Source of the DNA: Bugula neritina
Taxonomy: Eukaryota > Bryozoa > Gymnolaemata > Cheilostomatida > Bugulidae
Direction: 5' to 3'
Length of the DNA: 64,000 nt
NCBI GenBank assembly: GCA_964035545.1
Contig: OZ037770.1
Location: forward strand, 13,151,642 to 13,215,641
Shown here: piece after piece, positions 11,523 to 24,177 of the stretch
Position numbering within the stretch: position 1 is the stretch's first letter
Layout of the letters: every line of letters begins with the position of its first letter
Translations under genes and position numbers: made by a program
The notes under the pieces: model-generated
What the model was told of the DNA's origin: nothing
Seen by the model: the letters and a program-made list of their open reading frames with translations, nothing else
Database searches by the model: none

Positions 11523-14500
11523 TTAAGTAAACAACGCAGACGAGATGAAGGTAGTCAATAAGGTGGTGGAGAATGCTGTAGTTACAGACGAGGCAGAGCT
11601 GTCTGTCGTACTCGTACTAACTGGAGATGTTGGCCCTGAAGAGTTGTCTAACCTTGTAGGAGTTGAGCCAGGGGTGGATGTCAGTGCAGGTGCAGGGGTT
11701 GTCTCTTCGGGCTGACCTGATGCGAACCTAATACGACCTTCTTCAGTGGGATAGACCTTATTCAATGCTGCCATGTACTCTACTACCATAGCACTGTCAC
11801 TGTAGCCTGAAATACCCACAGCACAGTATAATAGTGCTTTCAACTTTAGTGTAGCCCAATGTTCTTCTAGTAGTATAATTATAACTTAATAGTTACTATT
11901 TATATTACAGCTAGTATAATTAACTGCTTTTTAGCGAGGTTTTCGTGTGAAGAGTGTGCTACATGTGCAAATTAGTTATTAAACCAGCTATTGACAAGGT
12001 TTATATGATATTTATTTTTATGAAGTGAGACTGACGGTGCACAAGGAGTTGCTCTCTCTCTCTTATGCTCTCTCTCTCTTATACAAATATTTGTCTAGCT
12101 AAATGTACATAGTATGTATACATGGATACACATCAAGTCATTCTACAAATTAATCTTCAGGTTATGTCATGCAAGAGAAGTTGTTTCCTCTTGTTTCACT
12201 ACCTGCATATTGTGGTGCCAAACATAGACTTGTAATCATGGTATGAAGGGGTATAAGTATGGGGCCAACTGTCATTATTGTGAGTTTTAGCAATGACACA
12301 TGAATGTTAAATCAAGTAATTTGAAAAAAGGTTAACAAAGACCACCTACCTAGGTTTTCAAAGTCTAGTCGTCCTGTTACGAGCACATCATACCCGTCCC
12401 CACCCAATGCCAGGAAACTAGTTGTCAGTACAGTGTAGTTGGCTGACAAATCTAGAGGCTCGTATTTTGGAACTTCACAATCGAGGCATCTCAGCTTCAT
12501 GTCTATGACCCTCTGTCCAATCGGCTGACTCAGGTCATACAGAATTTGTACTCCTGTATCAGATGACCAACACAATATAATATAGTAAATGTAATAGTGA
12601 GCTGCATTTTAACAGTTGTAGGATTGCAGTTCTGTTTCGATTGGAGTTATGCCTCAGCAGCTTTTGGTTCAGGTATAGCTTTGTGATAGCTGTGGACTGA
12701 GTGCACATGTGAACTGCTTGGAACTTCGATTTCATAGTGTGAACCTGACAAGTTAGAGAGATATCACACAGCAAGTAGTCAATCTAGACTGGATATTATA
12801 TTATCTCAATCACAAAGTTTTGATTCACTGTCCAATATGGTAAGTATAGTTATACAGGCTACTTTTATTCTTACAGTTCACACTGTTGCTGCTGCCGCTA
12901 TACTACCACCGCCACCACCACCACCACCACCACCACCACCACCACCACCACCACCACCACCACCACCACCACCACCACCACCACCACCACCACCACCACC
13001 ACCACCACCACCACCACCACCACCACCACCGACACTACTATTCTGCTACTACAACTACTACTATACTACCACTACTACTATACTACCACTACTACTATAC
13101 TACCACTACCACCGACACTACTACTACTACCACTACCACTACCACTACTACCACTACTACCACTACAGCAACAACTACTGCTACTCCTACTACTATTCCT
13201 GTAATGATTATTACACACTATCATGCTTTACCTGAAACCTGAAGAAATCCTCCATTATTAGCAGACGTATGGGCCTCGGCACTCCTCTCAAACACTTTCT
13301 TTAGAGTCTCACCAGACACTGTCACCGTGACGACGTCGTTACCAAAAGGCATTGAGGTCTTCAGACTTCTATAGCTAATGCTGCCTAAAGTTGTTAAATT
13401 CATCATTAAACTCTACAGGCTACATAACTTTCTGCTATTTCGTGATTTATCAAATAATTTAATTTTAATTTGTTTTTCTGGTCAACATGATATATAGAAA
13501 TAAGCCTGAAAATGATGTAAAAGTTATCTCCACTACACTTGATCAGCTTTCTCTTACCTCTATTGATATCAGCTCTTATACTCCCGGAATTGCTAAAAGC
13601 TATAGCAGCACGAGCCCATTTTATGTCAGTGCCAAACATAATGTTGCTATGGATCCAAGCATCACATACTAGGTTGCCTGTAAGTTTTATATTAATTCAA
13701 TTAAATTTAAAGTAAATCTAATTCAATATTTTTTTTATTTAATGTGTAAAAAAGAAAACAACATTATATTGAAATTTGAGGAACATTATTTTTTCAACAA
13801 TGTCAATTCTTTCTGATTTCTCACCAAAGTTGCATTCAGCTACTCTGCAGTTAGCGTTTAGCTTGACTGCACTCATGGCTACAGTCTCATTTCCTTTAGA
13901 ATCTATGTGTGCCTTGAGGGGCGCCAGCAAGGCCTCCATAGCTGAATCTGTTAGGAATTACCAAGAGAAACACAGCTAATTAAATTATTAACAATTTGTT
14001 TACTTGAAATCGCATCACTTATTCACCAAATATTAGTTCAGCATATGCACAAGTCAAGTCAATGTAACATCTAGCTCTTTCGGATTAAGTTTTTATAGAA
14101 ATGTGCAACCATGGTTTATTTTTAGCAACACTTGAAAACACTACAGCAAAATGTGGAATCTAAACTAGAACATTATTTTTATAAAACTATAACGAAATCA
14201 TAATTTCTATACCTTTTGCTACGGAGTTGTCCAGTAGAATGGGGTTACCACTCCATCCCGTAATCTCTCCGTTATCATCAAACATTATGTCAAGGTGGCC
14301 GAGATATTTTGAAAAGGTGTAGGCTTGTACACAAAGCGCTACTTTGCCATTGTTCTTTGTCACTCGGTACGGGTATGTTCCCAAAGGCTTCTCAGAAGAG
14401 GGTAGATTTGTACCTGGAACGCAAGCTATAGATTTTAAATCACTTTTAAATAAATGATGAAATATAATCCGCATGAGAGTCATTTGATTGATGATTTGTA

Positions 14501-17500
14501 AAGTGAAGGCTGTCTAGAAAATAGAAGGAAGCAGGAAATTAAATAGTTCATAGTTATGAAATGTAAAAACTCTAGTGTTCTACAAAATTCAGATTTGCTA
14601 AAAGTATTGCAATAGAAGATGAAATTTGAAATGGCATGTATAATAATTATATTATAGTTATGATTTTAAATTACATGAAACGGTGTAAAGAAATGGATGG
14701 AATAATAAGAAGATACTGGTGTAGGTGCATCATGAAAACAATGCAAATAAAATAATATTGTTATTAGAGCAAATAATCATATAAGTAACCCTGTAATGTA
14801 AACTTGTAGTAATTTTCTGCAATATGAAAAAGTAACAATAGTCTAAATTTTATATTCAATTCTTAAATAATCCAGCTTCAAAAATCTATTTTTAGCAGTC
14901 AACACTGTTTTTATCATGATTATTGATTATTACATAAGATATTTTATTATTTTAATAAATACAATTAATAATATTTTTATTATATGTAAATCAGAATGGT
15001 ATACTTTTAAATTTGCTATGAGAAAAAAGCTAATTTTACATGTCTGTAGCACAAATTTTATAAGTTGAATATATTTTGTTGTATTCCTATGTATTCAAGT
15101 GCAAAATATATAATAGAGGATACGTTCATAATATATACAAACCATTGTACAGGAAAGTATTAGTATGGCCTCCTACAACGATGTCTACACCATCAACTTG
15201 TTGAGCGACTTCCAGATCCACAGAGAACCCTGCGTGACCCACAGCTATGATTATATTCACGGTTGGATCAGCCGCCTTTACAGCTGCCACTGTTTCTGTC
15301 AGCCTTGTAACCACATCGACAAACACTAGTTTACCTGTTCCACCTGTGAAAGTATATTGATCAGACAGCTCGTTGCACAGTAAAGAGATGACAACTCCTA
15401 TTTTACTTGTCACACAGTAAAGAAATGAAAACACTTGTACTTATCAAATCATTTACTAATAGAAGTCAAACAACTCTAAATAACAATATATGCTGTAACA
15501 GCTGTTGTAAGAAGGTCTGTTGATTCTACTATATATATAGCTACAAAAGCAGAATCAGATATCTAGGAATTGTCCGCCTTTGCGCCATCAGGTTGCAAAA
15601 AAATTTCCATGGTGTTTCGTTTTATTGTTGTTTACAAGTTATATTTTACCGACTGCAGTTAGATCTGGGGTGTCAACTGTAGTGTAGCCAATGATTCCTA
15701 TTCTCCGCCCACCAACTTCTCGTATGACAAACGGCTTGTAACCAACAAGTCCTGGTTCATCAGCGTTGTCTATGTTGGCGCTCAGTACGTCAAAACTGTC
15801 GGAGACATTGTGAATGAACTGCTGGAAAACTTCTAAACCCAAATCAAACTCGTGATTCCCAATGGCCTAAAAGGATGTACGTTGCATTTTGCAGCATATT
15901 TGGTGATCAAAGTAAATATGTATTTTATAAATTGATGTCTTATGTTTTGCTTATTTGCATTATAAATTTGAAATGTGTAATTTTCTGTTGTTTATTTATT
16001 TTTAATGTAATAGATGAGGTATTGTATTACAGCATTGTTACTATACAAACTCTTAGAAAAAAGCTATGAAAATATTTCAGCTAACTGGCTAATGTTTTAT
16101 TTATATATAGCTTTTACTCTCTCTGTATACTACTCAACTAGCTAGCATGTTCTGTGCATAATGAAACCATACATCATAATACGGCAAAGTTTCATTTCTC
16201 AGTAACCAGTTATGTTGAAATAACCAAATACGTCAAAATCTTTTAAGCATAAACATATATTATGTCAAACAATACAGCTGATCCAGAAAGCATAATATCA
16301 GAATACCATATAGGTAGATATGAGCAGGTATCTTATTTCATAGAAGAGTATATTATATAATATACAGTACATCATGACAATGTTATAATAACTGTAGGTA
16401 ATATAACACTCACCATTGCATCATAACCCAGCTCTTCCATTACTAGAGCTTCCGCCATCCCTCTGTACACAAAGAACCAGAATGTTCCTTGAAACTGATC
16501 TCCTCCATCTAAGAGCAGCAGATTGTCTGACGTCGAATTGATTTCTTTAATCTTAGTGGCTCTGCAACATGAACCGGTTGTAACATGACAAAGGGAATAC
16601 TCTTTGTACATGTGGTGCTGCAATATCACACCTGCAAGTACTGGTGTATTTATGTAATTCTGACAATTGAAAATATAGATCGTTTGTTTATAAGTGGTAC
16701 AGCAAGAGTTGAAGTAAACGTAGTATACTGAGAAATACAGTGTTACATATAGTATAGCATAGGATACTGAGGTGCAGTAGTAGTTTGTTATTAGTTGTCA
16801 AAATCTAGAATGATGTATTGACTATTTTGATTGTGTGCTTGTCAAACGTGCATGAAAACAATTTTAAAATTGTTATAAGAGTCAAATGTGTCATATAAAT
16901 ATGTTTGTTACTTCATCTTACTAATGTATGTAGTGTTCAAAAGCCGAAGCATCAAGTTCTAGCAGCTTATAGCTGGCATGGAAATGTATACGTGACTTGT
17001 GTGGCATTGCAATAGTATTACAATCAAGTTATAAACTGAGTGCAGATGAGGCACTGAAATACTGCACCTAACAGCTAAACTTATACTGTTTAAAGCTTTT
17101 CATGCTGACAGAGTTCATTGAAATACTTTAAAAAGTGCAAATAGAAAACAGCTGAATTCATAGTTGGTTCCTAAGCAATACTATTGATTGATGAGGTAAT
17201 GTTATGGATCAGGAAATTGAAATTGAGAAAAGCCTGTATTTTAGATTAAAATTTCAGCAAAAGAAGTTATTTTCTCATGAAAATCGAAAACCACACCCCA
17301 AACCAAAATTTTTTGCGAAAATTTAAAACTTGGACTATTGAAATTTCTCTCCATTACTGCAACGAAATATGAAGTAATTAATTTATTCCTTGAAAAATAA
17401 AATAATTTTTTTATTTTAAGATTTTATCATCAATATTACAAAAACCCCTTGCTGAGCAGAAAAAAATGAAACCCATGCTGCTTGCTTTATAAATTCAAAA

Positions 17501-20500
17501 CCAAGCATTTATACTACAATTGAAATCAATTCTAAAAAAATTCCTTTTTTCAAAAGAATTATGGCTTTAGATGAGGTTATTACTTTCACTACAGAAGATT
17601 GTTGCTCACCAGAATTGTGGTAGATTTCAGGGGAAAACTTATCTTGTTTAATATTTAGCCTGTGAATGCAGAAACGATTTACAATAATTTCTTACAATGC
17701 ATCTGAGTATACAGAGTTAATGGGAGTTCAAGCTAGCGCTAGTTGTGGAGCAATATCAATATAAGTGTGCTTTGTATGAATATGATTGCTGTGCTGAAAT
17801 TCCTACTTCATCAAATAGCAATATGTCGTCAAGATTAATAGCTTGATTTTCAATTTACTAAATCAAATGTCCATCCTGCTGTTTCAATTGTTATCTTTAT
17901 AAATCACAGTAATTGGTCCTGACAAGAGTACAGCAAGGCTTGTGTGGTAAACCATGTTCAATTTTGAAAGTCTTACCAAATGATATTTCAGTAGAACGTG
18001 GCTCCTAAAAATTTATTGCTCTTTAAACTCATTACATTTTAGAGAAGAAAGCTTGAAATGGCTTTGTGCTAGGATATGGGACTGCTGATAATTGACATCA
18101 ACTTTGTAGTACAGCTTTAAATAGCCTAAAACCAGTTCGTATTCATTCATAGCTACCCTGTGATAATTTTACAGCTGTAACATTTCTGTTTTAACAGTTT
18201 CCTTTCAACTTCTCTAAATGTTTAGTACAAGTTACATTTTATAGTTCTGCTAAGCCTAGGGCCACAGGTGCGTATTTTCGCATGCGAAAATTGAAATCAC
18301 AAGTAGCAAAGGTGTCCACTGTGCGCGTTGAGAAAACCTTCGCACTTGTCGCTCTGCATTTTCAACGCAAGTGCGAATCGTCTCTGTCGTCGTCACCTAA
18401 TTGGCTGGTAGCTATTCAGCGAGCCCAATTTCTTTATTTAGTGCTATATTCCAGTAAATTGCGTTTTATTGAAAGCGAGTGCGATTTAAAAATGAAAGCT
18501 TTATTTATCACGCATCACTGACGCTACAGTGGACGCCTTTGCTACCCGTGATTTTAATTTTCGCATGCGAAAATACGCACAGTGTGGCCCTAGGCTAAGA
18601 AGACATAAGAAATTACATACTGCTAGTTTAACTTTGCAAAGAAAAGCTACATACTTTTATAATAGGTCTAATACTGTTATATCTCATGACTATTGATTTT
18701 TTATTGAGGAAATAGCTACCAGATTATGTAATGTATTAACCTCTGTATAAATGCAATACATCGCTATATGAAGTGAAGTGCTATTATGATCCAAAATTGA
18801 ATATCTTGCATGTTAATTTTTTTGTTTTGCTCCCAGTTTGTAACATTTAACAAATTTGCCCCAAAAAGACATCATTGTTCATTGTGTTGTGTATTGCACT
18901 AAACGTTGGATGCCTTTTGGCTATCAAGTGGGCTTCTACTCAAATATCAAGTGTATATAAATTACTAATCAGCTGAAATAAGAAGCTGGTATAAAGAGAT
19001 AGACATCTATGCACTTGAGAAGTCATATAAAACAGTACAACTCGAGTGGCTGCAAGTGAATGTACAACTCAATTTACACAAATCCATCTTCTAATGAAAT
19101 AGAGGTGCAGGTTTCAAATATTGGAGTGTTGTTAATATATATAAAAGCTATCTACTACTATCACAGCTGTTTAGCACATTCTACATAAAACATGTGCTGT
19201 ATATTATAAATAATTTGTTTAATATTCAACAGGAAATTCATATATGGCAACGAGTTATTTTATTGTAGAAATTAAATCAGCTTGCTGTTGACACTAACTC
19301 AACCTAATCCCTTGATCTAAACTATTTGCCAGAAAAATTAATATAATGATGAACAGAAAGGAAATTTAAAACATAAAATGTCAGTTGTTTGGGAGATGTA
19401 TCCTGCAAGTGTTGTGAACATATTCCAAGTACAATCAGTAACCATATATCTAACACTTCATGAATGCGTGCCTTTACTGTTTTAGATAAGGTATAACCTC
19501 ACGCCCAAATAACACTTTGTAGACACCTTTATCGCGACATTTAAGTACAGTAATGGAGAAAATTCAACAGCCTAATTTTTTCAATTTTTTTAAAAGTCAT
19601 GGTTTGGGGCTTGGTTTGAAAATCCCACTATACAATGCTTATTTTGCTACATTTCTTATTTAGAACACAGGCTTCGCTCAAACTCTCCAATGGTGCACTA
19701 ACCTCTATCAGGAACTGTTTAATTTAAATAACTTATCACTAAAGCAATACAGATAACACTGTTTGCCTTTGACTAACACATGAGGAGTTACGTTATTACG
19801 ATACTAAAGTATCAAGTTACAAATAATATCATAAAGCTAGGGAAATATGCTGTAAAACTGAGAAATATGCTTGCCTATATTTTCACTAATCGAACTGTAT
19901 ACAATTAATCTTAAAGCTATTGAACTGCATATAACATAACATCTCAAATTTTTTGGGAGATTCAAGATAGATTTTATAGTTTCCAAAGTTTGTGTATGTG
20001 TTTCATAGTTAGTACACAGTAGGTACAAATTGCATAATATAATGGCTTTACTTCAGTCAAATGCTCAGTGAACAAACAATCCGATAATTAATAAAGTCTA
20101 AAGATACCATACCATGCAGTAAAACCAGCCATGCAAAAAGTACAAACACACTATTGTATAATAAAACTGATGAAGCTAGGAATGTTACAGAATCGTTAAG
20201 CTAAAAACAAGAAACCACCATTTACCGTTGCCATAGCAACTTATATAGCTGTCACCAATCACTAAGAAAAGGTGTTTTCTAGTTAACAATGTATAGACCA
20301 TAGTGTAAGATATAAAGCTGTAGATCTAGCTCAATGTTTGTACATTTTATTATCAGTATGTGTCCATGCATTACACATTAAATTACATAGTTTTGGAGTA
20401 TCAGTATTTATTACATCAGTACTGTATTACATCATTTCTCATCAAAGTTAAGGCAATGCCTCCCCCTTCGCTACCCTGTTATTATCTATCAGCTTGATAT

Positions 20501-22224
20501 CAAAAGATTTGAAATTTGCCATTAATAATGTGTTATGATTCCACCTTATCAAGATTAACTGAGTGCAGGAATATTAAGAGCAACTTTCAACCTTTGAATG
20601 AAGCAAAATCAAAACTTGAAATCTCAAAAAACTGAGGGGTTCAAAATTGTTAACTAGATTCATCCTCAGCATTCAGTGTATTTGCTGTTGCCTAACTTTG
20701 GTTGCATATATCAACTCTATTTACTAGTGGTATGCACAGTGGTTAGGGCACTGGCTTAGTAAACACAAGGTTAGTGGTTTGAATCCCAGTAAAGGCAGTT
20801 GATGGTGCTAGGAAAAGCATTCAGTCATAATTTCTCCTTTGCCACATTAGAAATCAAGTTATTATAGTCAGATGTAAAGGAGCCTTTCTACTATAAGGGT
20901 TCTCACAGGGGTGGCAACTATCAACCCACAAAGGGTTCTCACAGGGGTGGCAATTATAAACCCACAAAATCAATGAGCAATTGCTGATCTGTTACTGTAA
21001 CTGTACTGATGCATCTTCTCTAAACTTATAAATAAGATTAAATTCCTTCTAATAATATATATTACATAGTAGCTTGGAAAGTTTGGGCAGTTCATTAACC
21101 TGTATTACATATATGTATGCTGACATCAGCTTAGTACACAAATATACCAGTCACGTCTAGCATGAAAATGGCATTTTTAGATTTGTTAAAATCATGCATT
21201 GTTACAGTACCATGTTCACCATTTCCACTTCTATTATTAACTGTAAAATCAGGCATAAGTAATAATAATATACTAAGACAGTTGTTGAAGCATTACAATC
21301 ACTATACTACTACTACTGATAGTCTTATACTAATACTACGACTAGTACTACTACTGCTACTACTACTACTGCTACTATTACTACTGCTACTACTACTATT
21401 GCTACTGCTACTACTGCTACTGATACTGATACTACTGCTACTGATACTGCTACTAATACTGCTACTAATACTGCTACTAATACTGCTACTACTATATACT
21501 GCTATTGCTCTTACTGCAGCGTTAGGGCCAACAGGGCTAGTCTATGGTGCCAATGTGTGTGCAGTCAATTAGTTTTATCAATAAGCATCCCCTCACTTTT
21601 CACAAAATTTAATTTATAAACACTTTTTTAGCATTTTAAGGAAACTATAATCTCAACATGCAACTTATATATATTCAAAAAATTAAAACGCAGACTCAGA
21701 CTAACAAAGCATCTTTGCTGCTTTATGTATCTGATTGCTAGTTACTAGCTACCAGTTGGTAATTGCCAGTTACAAGTTACTAGTTAGCAGGTACTTATTA
21801 TAGTTGCTAGTTGCATTTAAGAGCAGAAATGGAGAAATTGAGATACCCTAAGCTCTTTAACTTTATCATAAAACCTTGGTTTAGGGCGCGGGTTGAACTT
21901 CTAGCGAGAACATAACTTCTTTTGCTACAATTCTAATCTAGAACACAGGCTTTCCTCCATTACTGCACCTACCTCGCTATTTGCTAGTTACCGCATGACT
22001 CACAATCAAAATAAATGGCAGCGATAAAGAATGTGTCAAACTTACAGACGGGCAGCGCCACCCACACAGTCTCCGGCTGCCGATTGAGAGCTGCTACAAA
22101 CTCCTCCGTACTTGTGAGCCTCGTCTATTCTAGAGTGGACGTCATTGGTGTGCAGGAGAGTGAGCTTGTATTCAGAGGCAAACACACTCACTACAGTCAA
22201 CAGTATTGCTATACACAACCTCAT
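11523..22224 (-). CDS. NT5E: Ecto-5'-nucleotidase, CD73-like, probable GPI-anchored
   Basis: Ten exons join in phase to 609 residues: 22224-22046, 16561-16414, 15866-15650, 15343-15143, 14413-14213, 13947-13825, 13677-13558, 13384-13232, 12553-12350 and 11806-11523. The enzyme removes the 5' phosphate from extracellular nucleoside monophosphates, mainly AMP to adenosine. A signal peptide (MRLCIAILLTVVSVFAS) precedes the metallophosphatase domain, whose dinuclear-metal motifs are all present: LLHTNDVHSR, LDGGDQFQG, GNHEFD, VGHAGF and VGGHTNTF. The C-terminal substrate domain has CRVAECNFGGNLVCDA, NSGSIR, MPFG and FLALGGDGYDV. The second aromatic that stacks on the base is Tyr here where human CD73 has Phe500. 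After RIRFASG there is a Thr/Ser/Pro-rich linker of about 50 residues and a short hydrophobic end (LLTTFISSALFT), consistent with a GPI signal, though weakly hydrophobic. Intron 1 is 5.5 kb and full of repeats. Conserved exon order and unbroken motifs suggest a working gene. Confidence 0.95.
12903..13195. repeat. (CCA)n microsatellite grading into (ACT/ACC)n
   Basis: About 125 bp of almost perfect CCA repeat followed by about 165 bp of imperfect ACT/ACC triplets. It lies in intron 8 of the 5'-nucleotidase gene, ending about 35 bp before exon 8. Poly-Pro and poly-His frames across it are not genes. Confidence 0.95.
17205..17361. mobile_element. MITE copy, family with GCAGTAATGGAGAAATT ends
   Basis: A full-length but diverged copy of a roughly 155-bp element. 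The body reads 'gagaaaagcctgtattttag', 'gcaaaagaagttattttctc' and 'cacaccccaaaccaaaattt', ending in 'tttctctccattactgcaac'. It lies in intron 1 of the 5'-nucleotidase gene. Confidence 0.65.
18254..18595. mobile_element. 342-bp MITE with ~74-bp terminal inverted repeats and TAA target duplication
   Basis: The left end begins gcctagggccaca and the right end is its inverted copy. The two arms match over about 74 bp, including the palindromic core 'ttttcgcatgcgaaaa' and 'gtagcaaagg[t/c]gtccactgt'. The element is flanked by the trinucleotide TAA on both sides. A 3-bp TWA duplication and long inverted repeats are typical of non-autonomous PIF/Harbinger elements. The middle contains no plausible transposase; an open frame of about 79 codons over it is incidental. 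It lies in intron 1 of the 5'-nucleotidase gene. Confidence 0.85.
19548..19698. mobile_element. MITE copy, family with GCAGTAATGGAGAAATT ends
   Basis: Starts 'cagtaatggagaaaattcaa', contains 'catggtttggggcttggttt' and 'tttgctacatttcttattta', and ends 'caaactctccaatggtgcac'. It is in opposite orientation to the 17205 copy and in the same intron. Confidence 0.65.
20727..20972 (+). mobile_element. tRNA-derived SINE with duplicated tail
   Basis: The tRNA-like head 'gcacagtggttagggcactg' and B box GGTTTGAATCC are followed by the family tail (gatggtgctaggaaaagcattcagtcat). A block 'aagggttctcacaggggtgg' plus 'caactatcaaccca' is then repeated in tandem. It lies in intron 1 of the 5'-nucleotidase gene. 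Confidence 0.7.
21303..21495. repeat. (TAC)n/(CTG)-like trinucleotide repeat
   Basis: Imperfect TAC/TGC triplets, turning into 'tactgctactaa' units toward the end. The Leu-rich frame through it is a repeat artefact. Confidence 0.9.
21823..21977. mobile_element. MITE copy, family with GCAGTAATGGAGAAATT ends
   Basis: The best preserved member: 'gcagaaatggagaaattgag' at the left, 'tttatcataaaaccttggtt' in the body, 'gctacaattctaatctagaa', and 'ctccattactgcacctacct' at the right. The extended right end matches in inverted form the left end of the copy at 34089 (gcgaggtaggtgcagtaatgg). It ends only about 70 bp from exon 1 of the 5'-nucleotidase gene. Confidence 0.7.
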
Positions 22225-22297
22225 GCTGGGTGTATTATTGAGTTATATGTATATACAGCACTAGCACCTGCACCTACATACAGCCATGTGCCATCAC

Positions 22298-22310
22298 TAT
22301 ATATATTTTT
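22298..22310 (-). promoter_or_regulatory. Possible TATA box of the 5'-nucleotidase gene
   Basis: The minus strand reads AAAAATATATATAG, about 75-85 bp upstream of the initiator ATG at 22224. Spacing suits a TATA promoter with a leader of about 50 nt, but AT-rich background makes chance occurrence likely. Confidence 0.35.
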
Positions 22311-22329
22311 GCGCAAGATTTGGCTATAA

Positions 22330-24177
22330 GAAGGTGATTGGTCCTTGAGAGTTATGTTATCATATTGATAACACTTGCATGTGCTGATCTCATATAATGA
22401 GATGTTTGCTTGATTATAGAATTATTAAAAATGTTGACTAAACTGAATTTGTTTAGCAATTATACACCCAGGTGGGAGTTGCATTTCTACAAATTTTTCT
22501 GCCTGCTGACAAACACCTAGATCAAGCTCATGCGTAGTATCGTTACTAAAGATGGTGGAAGCAATTAGTACACTTTTAAGAAGTACAGAAACTTTACTTT
22601 GTGCGTGTGTGTGTGCATGCGCGTGTGTGTATGCACACATAAGTTCTTTGTTGCTGTGTGGGGTAGAGAGAAAAAAAAAGTCACTGTAGAGTATACAGGT
22701 GCTGTTTAATAGAAAATACATAAGATAAAAGATGTGGGGTTAAATTAATCAAACTATTCATATATATACATTTATTTATTTTATGATGAGCTATTTTCAA
22801 ATCGAAAAGATGCAGGCCTGCGTTAGACCCCATGCGAGCCACATCTAGTTCCAACTTCTTCATGTACGAATATTTACAATTTTACATGATGAGAAATATA
22901 TAACTATTTTAACAGATATTGCAGATGTTTTAGTTTTCATTGAGCTATTCCATGTTATGTTGTGGTCTCAAATATTTTAACCCTTTTTGCCTGTGTGTGC
23001 TAATCTGCTATAACTATATGGTAAAATCATTTTACATCTAATTAGCATTTTTTTATGTAAATAAAATATATATCCAGCAATTTCTTTTAAAGACAAGCAT
23101 TTATTTGGTTGTTAGAAAATTTGGGATTCTACTCAGTTTGCAAAAATAATTCCTACAGCACAAAAAGTTCAATGGGGCAACATATTATAAATCATCAAGC
23201 TTCATTTATACTGTGTATAACTAGGTGCCCTATTGAGCAGCTAATATAGTTAGTATGTTTCTTCAATTTACTATACAACTTATTTTTTATAAATAACACA
23301 AATATTGATATTAATTGAGAAATTGATTAAAACTTGCATAGCTAAAACAATTTTTATCTACTGAGGTTTTGGCGATACTATTTTATGTATTGCAAAATTT
23401 TATTTTGTTCAAGTGGCAATAAATGACACAATAGATTATGCCCAAATTAACCATTATTACAATTATTCATTTTATGTAAGAAAAAGTTAGGTTTCATGAC
23501 TCATGTTTAACACACTGTGATTGCAGCAGCTGCAGTTCTTTGAGGAAAACAGTAAATAGGCAGGTCTTTATTAGGCTGAGTCAAGTTTAATCCTTATAGA
23601 ATATTGCAGACTTGGAAATTCTATAGCAATGTAATTAATCCAAACTTATAGAGTTGATTAAGTCCACATTGCAACTTCCCAAGTGCAAAATATCAACATT
23701 ACTTTGCACTAAATTGATAGTTGCAAGATGCATAAGCAAGAGATTAAATTATAAATTAATTGTCACAAATTAATCTTTTTATGCAAACAATGTGATCAAT
23801 CTATTGATCTATAATTCTCAAACGGCAGTGATTGAGCCATGCACATGCATTTACTAGTAATACAATAAATTATTAAACTAACTTTTGAGATATGTTTTAT
23901 TTTTCTATGACAATAATTGACAGTTTTTTTACTAAATATATATAGTAGATTGCATATGATGACAAATGCAACAACATAACACACTCAAAATTGGCTCATT
24001 GCAATAGCATAATAACTAGCTAAACATATTTATGCTGTAAAAGAATATATATAATCGAGAAAAATAATTTAGATTACAACAGTTTTAAAAAAATAGTTAA
24101 TTAACTTGTTTTTACTGCATAAAATTTAGTCACGTCCTCTTCAAGAATTGGTTATGCCATCAGACTTAATGATATGT
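22330..24177. other. Intergenic, no gene seen
   Basis: AT-rich sequence between the start of the 5'-nucleotidase gene and the end of the next minus-strand gene. Short open frames here have no splice-compatible partners or family resemblance. A small alternating GT/GC patch is at about 22600-22640. Confidence 0.5.

Noticed and set aside
12837-13242. Poly-Pro and poly-His open frames
   Set aside because: They run through the CCA repeat in an intron of the 5'-nucleotidase gene on the opposite strand.
18282-18521. 79-codon frame, possible transposase remnant
   Set aside because: It lies within the foldback MITE and partly translates its inverted repeat; no DDE-like motif is seen.
21162-21572. 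Leu-rich 136-codon frame
   Set aside because: It is produced by TAC/TGC triplet repeat inside intron 1 of the nucleotidase gene; no hydrophobic protein family fits.
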